64,000 nt of DNA from Xestospongia muta (Eukaryota > Porifera > Demospongiae > Haplosclerida > Petrosiidae). A program made the position numbers and the translations under genes. The notes beneath the pieces are model-generated. The model was not told where the DNA came from, searched no databases, and worked only from the letters and a program-made list of their open reading frames with translations. Positions 35,751 to 47,277 of this stretch are shown here, in pieces (position 1 is the stretch's first letter; every line of letters starts with the position of its first letter). Location: the NCBI GenBank assembly GCA_963693285.1, contig OY848924.1, positions 4,729,214-4,793,213 on the forward strand. Direction: 5' to 3'.

Positions 35751-36223
35751 GTGGATTATAGAGAATTGAAAGGAGCCTTACTGAAACGTTTTGATGTGAC
35801 ACCTGAGGCCAATAGAAGAAAATTTCGTGAAGCAAAATGGACCAAAGATCAAGAGCCAGAGGACTATGTCATGACAAAGAGTAAGCTCATCAGACGTTGG
35901 CTTACACCAGACGAAGGTTCACACCAGCTCATTGATAAGGTATTAGTAGAGGATCTACTAAACAATCTACCGAGAGACATGAAGATCTGGATTAAGGACC
36001 ACCAACCAGAGAACAAGGAACTTGTTCTCTGGTTGGTGTGGTCCTTAATCCAGTGGCTGAGCTGATGCAGGTGTATTTGTCAAATAGGAAGGATATTACC
36101 TCTCCAGGTCCCAGTCGAGCAACATTTATCAGAACAACCTCTACTACAGACTCAAGAAAAAGCAGCAACATTCGGAACAAACAAAAAAACAAATGCTGTG
36201 AAAGTGGAAAATACAACTACTAA
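35751..36223 (+). pseudogene. Gypsy B gag, SCAN-like
   Basis: Frame 35751-36065 with YRELKGALLKRFDVTPEAN, RKFREAKW and LIDKVLVEDLLNNLPRDMKI is typical of SCAN-like gag capsid domains. It is wrecked at 35990-36050 by a foldback duplication that reverses part of the ORF; the downstream frame (36038-36223, VLNPVAELMQVYLSNRKD) continues the original protein. A single CCHC-like remnant (WFKCGKTAHYAPEW) follows near 36250. Confidence 0.75.
35990..36050. repeat. Foldback inverted repeat within Gypsy B gag
   Basis: The 28-nt left arm (35990-36017) and 30-nt right arm (36021-36050) are reverse complements apart from an extra TG in the right arm, with a 3-nt spacer GAA. The arms begin GATTAAGGACC and end GGTCCTTAATC. 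Confidence 0.95.
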
Positions 36224-36513
36224 GGTTGAACAACGATGGTTCAAGTGTGGAAAAACAGCACATTATGCTCCGGAGTGGACATATCAACGGATTACCTGCT
36301 ACTAAGATGCACTTGGATACAGGAAGCTCAATGACACTCATTCACAGGAAGTTTTCCCCACAGTGTAATAGTTCTGGATAGTTTGTACTGATAAGAAACA
36401 CTGCTGGCACTCAGACGTATCCAGTGGTAAAGGCAAAAATTGAACTGGATGGACATTCGTATGAAATAGATGTTGCTGTCTCTGAACAATTGCAGGAAGA
36501 CGCATTGTTAGCA

Positions 36514-36806
36514 GAAAACTCAAACAGAAAAATCCAATCCATCAATAGGTGAACGATTTCCTTTTGATAACTCTTTGTTTGATACAGGAAGAAAACACAA
36601 AGGAGTACCAAACTAGAGAGGAAAAGCTAACAGCAAGAGAACAGCTAGGACCTTCTGAAACATCTTACGCTGTCACAATCAGAGCTCAAGTACAACAACA
36701 GAAAACTCAAAAGAAAAATACAATCCATCAATAGGTAAATGATTTCCTTTTGATAACTCTTTGTTGATACAGGAAGAAAACACAAGGAGTACCAAACTAG
36801 AGGTCA
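36514..36806. repeat. Tandem duplication in Gypsy B protease region
   Basis: About 107 bp starting GAAAACTCAAA at 36514 is repeated starting at 36701 (offset 187 bp) with small differences. Shared landmarks are CAATCCATCAATAGG, GATTTCCTTTTGATAACTC and GAAGAAAACACAA. Confidence 0.85.
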
Positions 36807-36939
36807 ATGAAAACATTATCAAACTAAGACTCTCTCTCGTAATGAATTTATTGTACAAAACAAGGACCCTGAAATTCAACAATAGGAACAATATGAACAA
36901 CCTCAGTTTAAAATACTAATATCTGGAGTGTTGTGTCGA

Positions 36940-38036
36940 CGATGGGGCCCTAGAGACAAGCCAGCTGAGATTGCCGACCAGGTGGTTAAGCGAGTACTCA
37001 AACTAGCTCACAATGTTCTGGTGGCAGGTCAGACGTTTCTGGTGTTGCAAAAGATCTGACAGACTATTGTAGGACTTGTGTTGAGTGTCAGAAATTAGCC
37101 AGACAAGGTCAGAAAGTACCATTGGTTCCAATGCCAATAATTGGAGAACCATTTGAAAGAATACCTATGGACGTGATTGGACCACTCCCAGTCCAAAGAC
37201 AGCTGCCAGAAAACAGCTTGTAAAAGAAGATCTGAAGCAAAATCAACAGAAACAGAAAACACAGAAAACATGGTACGACCGTAAAGCTCGAGAGATGAAG
37301 ATGGAAGTAGGGAACCAAGTACTACTCCTATTGCTGGAAAATCAAACAAAAACTTGAACAAGTTAGTTATGAAGTCATAATAGACTCTGAAGGAAACGCC
37401 AAGGTATACCACATTAATTTGCTTAAAAAGTGGTTTTCCCATACAGAAACAGTATCAAGTTATGCTAATACTGTCAAAGAGGATGCTAACATGGAGCTTT
37501 ACAAACGATCAGATCAACAAACACCTCAAATCAACCAGGAGCTCAGTGAAGACCAGAAAAGCCAACTACTGAAGCTGATACAGAAGTATCGAACCGTAAC
37601 TACTAGCCTACCAGGACATGCAACACTGATACAACAAAAGATACCAACCAACGAGTGTCAGCCTATACGTCAAAAGCCATACCGATTACCACAAGCATAC
37701 AAGGAAGCTGTAACGAAAGAACTAGAAGAGATGGAAAAAATTGGTATTGTGAAAGAGTCAGAGAGTGAATGGTCGTCACCAATGGTGATAGTTATGAAGA
37801 AAGACAGTAAAATACGTATATGTGTAGATTTTCAGAAACTAAACCAATTCACCAAGTTCGATCAATGCCTACCCCTTGCCCTGCATAGATGATCTACTAG
37901 ATACTGTGGGTAGAGCTAAATACTTGACTACTCTAGACTTAGCTAAAGGGTACTGGCAAGTTCCTATATATGAAGAAGATGAAGCAAAAACAGCTTTCAG
38001 TTCACCTATTGGTTTGCTACAATTTACTATATGGTA
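36940..38036 (+). pseudogene. Gypsy B integrase remnant followed by RT
   Basis: First an integrase HHCC region (DKPAEIADQVVKRVLKLAH, then CRTCVECQKLARQGQK, about 36960-37120) and the start of its core (PMDVIGPLPV). Most of the core is deleted, but its C-terminal domain is recognisable (WYDRKAREMKMEVGNQVLLL, then YHINLLKKWFSHTE near 37400-37440). The same frame runs on (37419-37892) into the RT N-terminus: LPGHATLIQQKIPTNE, QKPYRLPQAYKEAVTKELEE, SEWSSPMVIVMKKDSKIRI. After a frameshift, TTLDLAKGYWQVPIYEED follows, and the match ends at 38036 before the catalytic YxDD. Confidence 0.78.
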
Positions 38037-38040
38037 ATAG

Positions 38041-39000
38041 GCATCAGATAACAAACTATTCTTAGCAATTTACACAGTGCAGTTTTATTTGCCTTTCCTT
38101 TAAATAGAGTAACATGGATTAAAGTTAATGCACAAGGAATCTATGACTTTATTTCTGAAACATCTAGTCTTATTGATGATAATGTAATTGGTTTATACAA
38201 CAGATCAGGCTCTAATTTTGTAACAATTAAATACTACCTTGTTGAAAAGATATAGATTAACTTAATATATGTGAACAATACAAGTAAGGTGGTAGTCACA
38301 CAAAGTGTTCAGAGCACATTATTAGTGTGCCAGAGTACAATATGAGTGTGCAGAGCACACAATGTGTCTTACCACACCATAGGTGTGCCAAGTGAAGGGT
38401 GTGTAGCAAACTCTCCTCTTTTTACAGTGATGTGCTTATGAGCACACCAAAAAAATGTGTGTTAGTCACACAATTGCAAGTGTGATGATTGGTGTGCTTG
38501 GAAAAGGACATTAAGAAAAAAGTACAGAAATATGAGGACAATAACACTAATGGCCCATCGGCTTCTATAACTTCTGTTATTATCTTACAATCAATTACGA
38601 GGATAGTTCTAACTTGAACAACTTGTTAAAAAGAAACAAATGCCCACACTGTATTTGCTGCTTATTGGTGATTTAAAAGAAACGATAGAGCTTTTTCTCC
38701 AAAAATAGTGTGAGTAACACTAATTAACACATTATACTAGGAGCAGGGCCCCAAAAGTAAACATAACCCTAATTATCACCATTAAGTTTCATGTATACTG
38801 TCAATGGTTAAGGCATGGCAAATTTAAGTATCATTTTACTTTATTAAAAATATAAAAAAATAAGTTTTTAAATAGTTATTTTCCACATTCTAAGTAGTTT
38901 TTTTAATATACTTTAGTTCTCTACAGAGTTTTAGTTAGATATTGGGGGTCGTTAGTAGGCACTATATTGTGCTTACCATAGAAGTCATTTTCAAATTGCC
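38041..39000. other. Unassigned region; small ORF and GTGTGC-rich cluster
   Basis: A + strand frame of about 66 codons ending at a TAG at 38253-38255 (RVTWIKVNAQGIYDFISE, YNRSGSNFVTIKYYLVEKI) could be the last exon of an unknown gene. At 38286-38512 the words GTGTGC, GCACAC and TCACAC recur at least a dozen times in both orientations, as in subterminal regions of DNA transposons, but I find no bounding inverted repeats. The rest is AT-rich and empty. Confidence 0.35.
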
Positions 39001-39080
39001 TCAACAGTTCTCTTTTGAACTACTGACAGCTGCAAACATGCCAAAATGTCTTCTGTTTGTTGGTTTGTTTGATGATGACT

Positions 39081-39398
39081 TCAAATTGTTGGTCGTACAG
39101 CAAGTGGATGCTTACTAACTACTTTGGAAAATTCTGTTGTTTCGACTACACTTTCATTGAGATCAATGTGAATGTCTTCACCTTTGTTTTCCTCTACAAC
39201 ATCGTCTTTTGTTTCATCAATGACAGCTTGCTTCAAGTAACTTATTTCATTGAGTTCTTCATATTTTGTAGGAGTGGATGTGGTCACAATGTTTGGTGGT
39301 GGAGATGACACATTCTGTTGTAGACCACATTCTGCTTCTTCAGTCAAAGTCTGGTTCTTCATAAGATGAAGTGTATTCATGTTGTAAATTGAACTCAC
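39081..39398 (-). pseudogene. Hypothetical ORF downstream of the SAP gene
   Basis: A 105-codon acidic frame (with EELNEISYLKQAVIDETKDD and EENKGEDIHIDLNES) on the same strand as the SAP-domain gene and 150 bp beyond its last recognisable block. It may be the tail of that gene after an intron or frameshift; an open stretch between them reads CEFLRMKSPSQLDLLEFLRA. No family recognised. Confidence 0.35.
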
Positions 39399-39803
39399 AA
39401 GCTCTTAAAAACTCTAATAAATCTAGTTGGGATGGTGATTTCATTCTCAAGAATTCACAGTTGGCAGGCTCATCTACAATGTATTAGCTCTTATCTAGTC
39501 TTCGGTGAAGTTGTATGGTGGAAAGAAAATGTAAGTGGTTATTTGTTCTTAGATGGAGACAATGATCCAGAATATCAAGTTGGTGGTCCTACAGCTCTCC
39601 ACTTCAGAGACAGTAATATTCAGATTGATAAAGGAAGTTGTAACTGCTGTTCCATTAAATGAAGGGATATTGGCACATACTCTCTTAACTGCTGTCTCAG
39701 AAGATCTAAACATGGTAGAAAGTTTTCCTGAAGGCTGCTTAGCTTGAATTCTTAGCATCACAGATGGTAGTATGTTTTCAGGCCATCTGTTCATAGTATT
39801 AGC

Positions 39804-41169
39804 CAGTGGCGAAGGCAGGAATTTTAAGATGATAGGGCATCAGAAATGCTGCGCAAAACGCGGCCAAAAAATTTCAGAGTTAAATATATTCGTGATGGGC
39901 GTGGTCAATTACTTAATTATAATAATAACATCGTTATGACATTCTACATGATCCGCAATTCTGAATAAGAGCAATCCTTCTATTGTTATCCAATCCAGAA
40001 AATTCAGTAACCACTTCTTCAAGATTAATTGCATCAGAAAGCTCTCTTTCAATTGACAAAATAGCCAAGTTGGACAATCTTTCATCACCCATTGTTGATC
40101 GTAAATGGTTTTTTACTAGTTTTAGTGTAGAAAAGGAACACTCACACTGTGCTGTTGAAACAGCAATAGTCATAGCAATTTTTTTCAGCCTGACAAGATT
40201 GGGAAATGCTTCTGAAAGGTGTTTTAATTCCAGTAATGCATCATTTAAGCTACTGAATTCTTTATTTTCCAAAAATTTTTAGCTAAAGAAGTCTCCATCT
40301 CAATTTTATCTGCTGGTAAATCATAACCATCAACAAGAGGTTGCAACGAACCAAGTGAAAGGAAAGAATTAGATGTAGGGTTCCTTTCATTATACTTAAG
40401 TTTTTGTTATCAAATTGTCTGCCAATTTCGGCTAAAAAGGAATCAAGGACTGGAAAATAAACTTAGCTTTGTATTCGGCATAAGGATTTGTTATAGGCTG
40501 TCTAGAACCAGTACTGGAGTGGAGATGAAGTGTAAATACTGGTAGTCACAGGGGTGACAGATAATGGAGATGAGGTGCAACTACTAGTAGCAGTTGTTAC
40601 AAATACCTATCAATAATGAAAGCTCATATTACAATTCATTCACTTTTCTTTTAACTTACAGTAACAGTTTGCTGACTTTGGGTAGGCAAGGATGAAGGCA
40701 GATTACCAGATGATGACAGTGAAATACTGGCCTTATAATCATGATGACATTTGTATAAATCTAGACTTCTATTACTCATATTGGATTCATCCTCCTCCTC
40801 AGTCAATTCAGGGATCCGTTTATCTCTGTTACTAAAAAAATCACAGAGACTACTCTGTTTCCTCTTTGCCATACTTACTCATGTGTATGATTGTAAACAG
40901 ATAATATAATTAGTAATAATCAATTTTATTATTATAAAGGTGTGGTCTCAAAATGTCAGAGATTGAACCGTAGAGTTCAGTTTGCTTCTCTTTTATCTTT
41001 CCAGAAGGTCAAAGACAGCTTAAGTGTGTGATTTTTACTACAAAAATTATCATAGGAGATAGGAGATAAAAAGCAACATTGTAAGTCTGTAACCAAAACT
41101 GAATTAACTGAGCCAGTAGCAGTTGGTAGGGTAAATGCCCTACCATGCCCTACCTTGGATACACCACTG
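39804..41169 (-). mobile_element. Small hAT element inside the SAP-domain gene
   Basis: Left end CAGTGGCGAAGG at 39804 and right end ...CCACTG at 41169 are inverted (CAGTGGYG read inward), and both are followed inward by TAGGGCAT. The flanking 8-mers are GTATTAGC (39796-39803) and GTATTAGT (41170-41177), 7 of 8 identical, fitting a hAT duplication with one later mutation. It contains an internally deleted ZMYM1-like transposase. The SAP gene reads on from one side to the other. Confidence 0.85.
39934..40872 (-). pseudogene. Internally deleted ZMYM1-like hAT transposase
   Basis: The N-terminus is at 40651-40872 (MAKRKQSSLCDFFSNRDKR, an acidic/serine-rich leader as in ZMYM1-like transposases), and the C-terminus at 39934-40272 with HLSEAFPNLVRLKKIAMTIA, then AQCECSFSTLKLVKNHLRST, the hAT_C dimerisation block. 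A frameshift near 40275 separates it from PLVDGYDLPADKIEMETSLA. The TTF finger and DUF4371 core are missing, so the element is non-autonomous. Confidence 0.82.
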
Positions 41170-43143
41170 GTATTAGTACCTATTTTCTTTGCCTGTTGAA
41201 ACATACACTCTTGATTTTCAGTGTTGACTGAACGGAGACAAATAATTTCATATTGCCGAGGTGCGTGAGCAAGTAAGGAATGCAGATAGGCACCAAACAG
41301 TTTTTGATATGTAATTTCACGAGGTGTACAGAAGAGATCCTTACATAGTTTATGATGTACCCACATACAGTTATGAAGCTGTAAAATAGACTTTGGAGTA
41401 TGTTTGTCATCACCTGAATAAAGGATTTCTGATAGTTTAACAGCTGTTGACAGCAGAATTTTAACATCGAGAGGTACGTTTTGGTGAAAGAAAAGCTTAT
41501 AAGTTTCAATAAGTGCAACTCACAAATCTGAGCCTGAGAAGCCATTCTCTCTCTTTGAAAAGAGTATATGTTTCTCACAAGCTGCTTTTGCTGGCTTGTC
41601 AAGAATATGAGGTAATTCTGTGAGAAGGTTTAATAGATGTCCTTTCAAATCATAAAGAGGCTCGCAATCTAAAATCATGTAATCTTGAAGATTTAAATCA
41701 GCCAGTTTTTGTGAAGGATTAGCGATCAAAATAGTAGACACCTGCTGTACTCACATTAAAATTGACTGCAATTTGGAAAGAAGTTCTTTCTTACCCCCAA
41801 GTATATCGAGTACACCCCTTCTTCGAAGTTCTTCCAATAAATTCTGTTTGCTCAACCTATCAAAAGGTTTCAGAACATCTGCTTTCCATCCAAACTTCCC
41901 TTGAAGTACCAACTTCTGCAAATCTTCTAATGAACACCAATGGTAACCAAAGACATAAGCCACATCATCCATACGTGAACTTAAACAGCCACAACTACCA
42001 CATTTGAATATCCTCCAATTGAGAACCTTTTAAAGGCTTGGGTGGGATGGTCAACAATAAAGAATTTAAGTTTGTCATGTACGGGTCAATTTAATGGGCT
42101 GCTGCAGATTTAACAAGCAATCAATTCGATCAGCAATAGTAGCCACTTGGTCCAATGCTGCTTGACAAGCAAACAATATAAATCTCTGGCTCTTCAATGA
42201 ACTCCTGTATATTTTCATAAGATTCTTGCCCTGCCTTTGCCACACATTCCCTTGAGCTGATGAAAACGCCTGGTCATAAACTACATGTACTGTCATCAAT
42301 ATGTACCCTGCTCCCAAAATGGTCGAGTAATCATGCCACAAAGCTAAGGTACGTGACCTTTGTAAAGCCTTTAGCTTCTTTCAATTTTCACTGCTGGAAG
42401 CTTCATCAACATTCTCTATCAGAGAATTTACAGTTTCAATGGGCAAACATCGATTTACTCGTCACTCATTAGGTACATGAAGGGTTCGTGCTTCAAGAGA
42501 AGTTTTTTCCTGAGCTGGAGAAGAGGAATTTTACAACCGTAAACAATGGATACATTTTTCTCAACTTTTCCATCTAACACGGCACTTTCCAGGTAACTTA
42601 GCCTTACTGGCTCGTATAGACTTCCTTCTTGGAGTTTCTAAGTTCGTCATATCAATTCCACTTTGTCTTACTATTTCTTTGGGAATCTGCCCCTTGTTTA
42701 TCCTTCCACATTGCTTGCCTAGTTACCTCAGTCCACAGTCCAATTAATGATACAATCATTCGGCCAAGAAGAAATAGTTTCCAATAGATTTTCTTTTATA
42801 CTAGATAGGTTTTGATAAGATGGAATGTGACTTCTTTTAGTTTCTAATCCTTCATTGTATACAAAAGACTGGGAGAGACGTTTCCTCTTATAAGCAGAGT
42901 GTGACTCATTCTCTGACAGGAAGAACAAGGCAGCATTTTGAGCAAATTGCTGACTTACAGTATCTCAAAGGATACGCTGCTGAACTCTTCTTTCTTTTTC
43001 TCAGTTGAAGATTTTCTATTCAATGCCCTCTTTTTGCCACAGTACTTAACAGCTGATGATGTGAAGCTGTGGTTAAACATACTCTCGTAAGACTTGTTCA
43101 ACTCTTGGAGAATTGTGCCAGTGACTTCATTCTCATTAGTCAT

Positions 43144-44840
43144 TTAGAATGTTCACTATTGGTGGGCAGCTAGAAAATCTTTTGCGGATCATAGTAATTT
43201 CATGCACAAGTAATACAACTGGATCATGTATGTTAAGAAGTAAATTATTTATTATAATATTCATTATAATCTTGTAGGAGTGGCCAACATGCCTTGTCAT
43301 GGCATCCAAGAGAGAACAGACTCCCGTTTCCCTTCAAGTGAATTGTAGGTTTGCTCGTGTAGCCATTTTCTAGATATGTTTCCTGAAAATATACGTTCTG
43401 GAAAAACTACCGAATACTGGTATGGAAGTGGGGGTATATCGACTTTCAATCAGCATTGTAACTATATTTTAGATGCCTTTGGCAAAAAATGGCATCCTAC
43501 TGTACATTGAGACCTTTTCTCAATGATACATAGTGAATAAAGTAATGAATGTCACAGCTATGTAGTTATATACTTACAGAAGAGAGCAATACTGCTAGCC
43601 AAAGTATCGAGAGGTGATGAGAAAGAGGAGAGTTAGGCACACCTACAACATATATCAGTAATTTTAATATACATGATACATAGGGAATGAATAGGCCAGA
43701 GTTAAAGTAATGTCATGGCTATGTAGTATAACTTACAGAGGAGCAATACTGCCAACCAAACTATTGACAGTTGTAGATGTAAGTAGGTTTTTCATACTAT
43801 TATAATACTCATGAATTGGCAACTGCTGGCAAGTCACACTTGCCTTACTACATCATCAATACTACTTACTATATTACCTGACAAGTATACCGAAGAGTTG
43901 AAACTTCCATGACATGATCCAATTTTTGGCCTCATAAGATGGCTGATTTAGCTTACTTACTCTGTAGTAAGATGAGGCAGTAGGAAAAATGCTAGCATTT
44001 ACCCAGTTTCATGGACTCTGCTGTTAACTATGTATAAGGTGAGTTTGTTGTGAAATTTTGAGATGGAAATTCGTTTTGGAGTTTATAATATATTGGCCTA
44101 AGTGGCTACTATCAACCTCATAATAGTAATTTCATTGGCAAAATTCTTAATTTATTGTTTGTATCAACTTCAACATTATATATGACGTTACACATACTAT
44201 GACACACTGTTGTGCTAAACTTTAAGTCTTTTTTAATGCCTGTTTTACCAACCGCCTATCCCGTTTTCTCCATTTTTTAGACATTTTTGGTTTCGTCCAT
44301 ATCTACAAACAGAAGACTCAACTGTTGACTTTATTACCACAATAGTGATGACTAATCAATATCAAACCACCTACATGTAGTCAGAATGATGTATTTGTTA
44401 GTATTTGTCTGAAATAAAATAAAATAAAATCGTTGTTTTTTAGGCAGTGCGTTGGTGGACCCAGGCCTTAATATAGCAGTGTCAGTGACACACATGACCA
44501 TGTTGTTCCCAGGCTTACACCTTGAATTAGAAATAAGCCAGCAAATCCAGTCCAGCAAAAGGGTTGTCTTCTGTGAAAAGAGAAGGTTACCATAGTAATA
44601 GTTGCTGGCCATACCTGTTAGGAAGATGCTGCTTCCAGTTCGACTTGCTTAAAGATTCTAACTATGATGTCTATCCACTTCTGTTGTCTCAGAAAATTCA
44701 GTTTAGAATACGGCACATTTCATTAAGTGTCTGTGTGTAAACACTTTTACATGTACATAACAATTACTACTACCTGATCTTGTTTACCCAAGTATGGGTA
44801 TTTCTCAAGTAATGTTGTAATGTCACAAGGGTTATTCATG
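43144..44840. other. Non-coding region with a tandem duplication
   Basis: Sequence at about 43528-43620 recurs at about 43676-43770 (GATACATAG..GAATGAATAG/AAAGTAATG, GCTATGTAGT, CTTACAGA, GCAATACTGC). The rest is AT-rich. A minus-strand 86-codon ORF (44352-44612) matches nothing I know. Confidence 0.45.
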
Positions 44841-45059
44841 ATATCCTGCCTCCTCATACAGAAAGACTCTTCATGAGCTCTTTAACAACAGATGAATTTG
44901 GACGAGCTTTAAACATCTCATTAATCAGTCGCCTTAAGGAGACATCATCACCAGTGGTGGCAGAGGCAATTCAGCATTGGTCAGGCAACAGGCAACAAGA
45001 AAAAATTTCTGAACCATGCTCACTTTTGGTTCCATGCCCTTCATAATTGTAATTGCTTG

Positions 45060-47110
45060 ATAAATTATTAATTTATTGTTGAAATTTACCAGCAACATCA
45101 ATTAGGTTCATTTGTCATGTAATTCATTGTAAATGTTCAAGATCATGAGGTGATTTAGTCTAGACTGTCAAGATGAACAATCCAACAAAGCTGCTTGTAG
45201 AAGAGACATTGTCCTTTTGACATGCTTTCAAAAAATGAAATAACATCTTGTAATGTAAAATCACCCTGGTGCTGTTCAGTGAAACTTGATGTAAATATCT
45301 GAAGCTGTGTTGAGAGCTCACTTTCACTGACGTCATCACCATAGAACTAGAGAATAGATTGGAGCTCTGTAGAACAATCATTGTTTTTTGCTGCTATCAA
45401 GAGTAAATCTTCGAGATTTTGATAAAGGACATACCCAGGCTTATCGAAACATTGTTTGATACTGGGTATAGCTAAATCGAAGGCTTTGAAGTATACTCAA
45501 ACTGTTTTGGCATTTTTATTTTCCTAGGCAGAGATGGTTCATCAGTGTGAGTATTTTCACATACATGATCCACTTGCTTTGCAATCACCTGAGCTTCAGA
45601 AGCTGACATACTCTTGTGCTGAATCGTCTTACTCAAGTTGTCAGTAATCTTTAAGATTCTTTCACAAAGACACAAACCAAACAAGAGTTTGTACTTTAAC
45701 ATCTGCATATTCACATCTATGATTCTTCCTTTTATATCTGGATCATTCTTTTGTTCATCATTCTTTTGTTCTAAGCATTCATTCCAAAGTTGCTTCAAAA
45801 CATTATAGTTCTCTATGACACTGCTGATGGACTCACCCTATACAGTCCACCTGGTAGGGCAAACTTTTCATATACCAACTCTGGCAATGGACTCTTCATT
45901 GCAATCAGATTTGATTTGGTCAAAGGCATTGTTTCGTTTTGGAGAATACTTCACTAATCGACAAATTTTAAAAGCCAACTCTAATGCCTCATTACAAATT
46001 TGTGTTGCTGACAGCTAGGTTTAAAGCATGCCCATAACAATGAGTGTAAATAGCCCTCTTTTCTTCTAGAAGAATTTGTGTGGCCACACCACTCTCTCTT
46101 CCACTTATATTTGAGGCTCCATGATAACATTGGCCACGGCACTGAGAAACACTTAGACTCATTCCAAGTAATGTGTCTTTGATAGCATGGACAAGAGTTT
46201 TAGCATCAATGCTTGGTACTTCATATAGACCACTGAAATTTTCATGGTCTTCAAGGTCATCATCTACCCACCTAATACAGAGAGTGAATTGTTCCTTGTT
46301 GGAGATGTCTGTACATTCATCAGCCATGATGACATAGCAACCTGCTTTGCGGATATTGCTACTCAATTCACGAATAATATGAAGTGCCATGATTTGCAAT
46401 TACTCATTTTGAATATCATGGCTAATGTATTTATCTGTTTTCTTCTTCAGCCATGTTACAATCTCTGAGGGATCTGAACTTTGCAAAAGCAGAAGCTGCA
46501 TAAAGTTGCTGTCTATTTCCTCCTGGGCCTCCACAATATTGTGCCTTAATGGAAGGCCTCGACGAACCAAAAATCTAACACTCTGGAGTATTTTAAGCTG
46601 CTTATCTAGCACTTCTTCAATATCACTCACCTGCTTGGGAAGAACAAGTAGAGCCTCAACTGCTTCATAATGATATCTACTTTCTTGATGCTTTTTAAAT
46701 GCTGCTGTTGCTTCCTTCCAGTACACAAACCCTTTGCTAATGAAGGCTGGATCTCTTTTATACTGGACAAAAACTTGTTCTCATGTTCAGCTGTTGTGCA
46801 CAAATGACAAAATGCTACATCTTTCTAAACATCATAATGTAGCCATGGATATTTGTCACACCAATCTGCTCTCGTTTCAGAATGAAAATTCTATGGCAAT
46901 TCCATGTGCTCCCTCTTGTGAATATTACTTAATAATAATAATTAATATTTTAATCACTTTGTGGGCTACAATTAGAAAAATTAGAATATTGAGCAGTCGA
47001 GCAAACTCGAGCTTCTTTTGCTGAAACTTTTGGGCTCTCAAATAATATTGGTCCGGCTGCCGCTGGACCTGCTGGACCTGCTTTGCTACCACCATTCACC
47101 TAAATTAGTT
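45060..47110 (-). pseudogene. ZMYM1-like hAT transposase
   Basis: The N-terminal Gly/Ala/Pro stretch lies at about 47050-47100. The TTF zinc finger follows (about 46700-46870: CDKYPWLHYDV, FCHLCTTAEHENKF, KGFVYWKEATAAFKKHQES). Frame 46400-46726 continues the linker and 45992-46399 is the DUF4371 core (YVIMADECTDISNKEQFTLC, SQCRGQCYHGASNISG, HCYGHALNLAVS). After a short gap, 45472-45798 holds LWNECLEQKNDEQKND, LCERILKITDNLSKTIQHKS and SLPRKIKMPKQFE. Near 45080-45150 the tail RLNHLMILNIYNELHDK is present, but the SFSALRR block before it is degraded. Frame breaks at 46399 and 45992 and the degraded C-terminus make it inactive. Confidence 0.83.
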
Positions 47111-47277
47111 AGAAATTATAACACTTTCACAGTTGACACTATCTGGAGGAATTAAAGGAGGAATGATGTGTGTTGTGATTGCTGGTTCGAAATTCTTTTA
47201 ATCTGTTTTGTAGTATGCTTACAATGGCCCCCTATGCATAAATTCAAATGTGTACCAACATGTTTTAATAAACTTAC

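Larger units (their letters stand above)
35265..38040 (+). mobile_element. Gypsy B retrotransposon (integrase before RT), 3' truncated
   Basis: A 223-bp 5' LTR is followed by a primer-binding-like stretch (TGGTGGCAGCGGTGGGAT at about 35490), a SCAN-like gag, a decayed CCHC/protease region, an integrase remnant and then RT, all on the + strand. RT stops matching near 38036 and no 3' LTR follows. The order integrase then RT is that of the Gmr1-like clade of Ty3/Gypsy elements. Confidence 0.75.
39549..43143 (-). pseudogene. SAP-domain protein of a widespread uncharacterised family, interrupted by a hAT element
   Basis: Followed from 43143 down. N-terminal part (42728-43143, two frames, ending SSWPNDCIINWTVD); decayed middle; 42075-42341 with WHDYSTILGAGYILMTVHVV and ATIADRIDCLL; 41751-41972 with a SAP-like DNA-binding motif (RLSKQNLLEELRRRGVLD, KELLSKLQSIL); TGA; 41520-41741 (IANPSQKLADLNLQDYM, DLKGHLLNLLTELPHIL); TGA; 41190-41517 (LFGAYLHSLLAHAPRQYEII, LRSVNTENQECMFQQAKKIG). 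The frame resumes beyond the hAT insertion with RWPENILPSVMLRIQAKQ (39.79 kb). I recall this block order from uncharacterised sponge and cnidarian proteins; function unknown, perhaps transposon-associated. Two TGAs sit where arginine (CGA) would be expected, suggesting recent inactivation. Confidence 0.7.

Noticed and set aside
41180..41602. 140-codon minus-strand ORF
   Set aside because: Overlaps in another frame the SAP gene blocks LFGAYLHSLLAHAP and LRSVNTENQE, which carry family similarity; this one is a shadow.
47041..47090. GGTCCGGCTGCCG...GGACC sequence resembling the MULE inverted repeat
   Set aside because: Only a few bases match, it encodes Gly/Ala/Pro at the start of the ZMYM1-like hAT, and no second end or 9-bp duplication is present.
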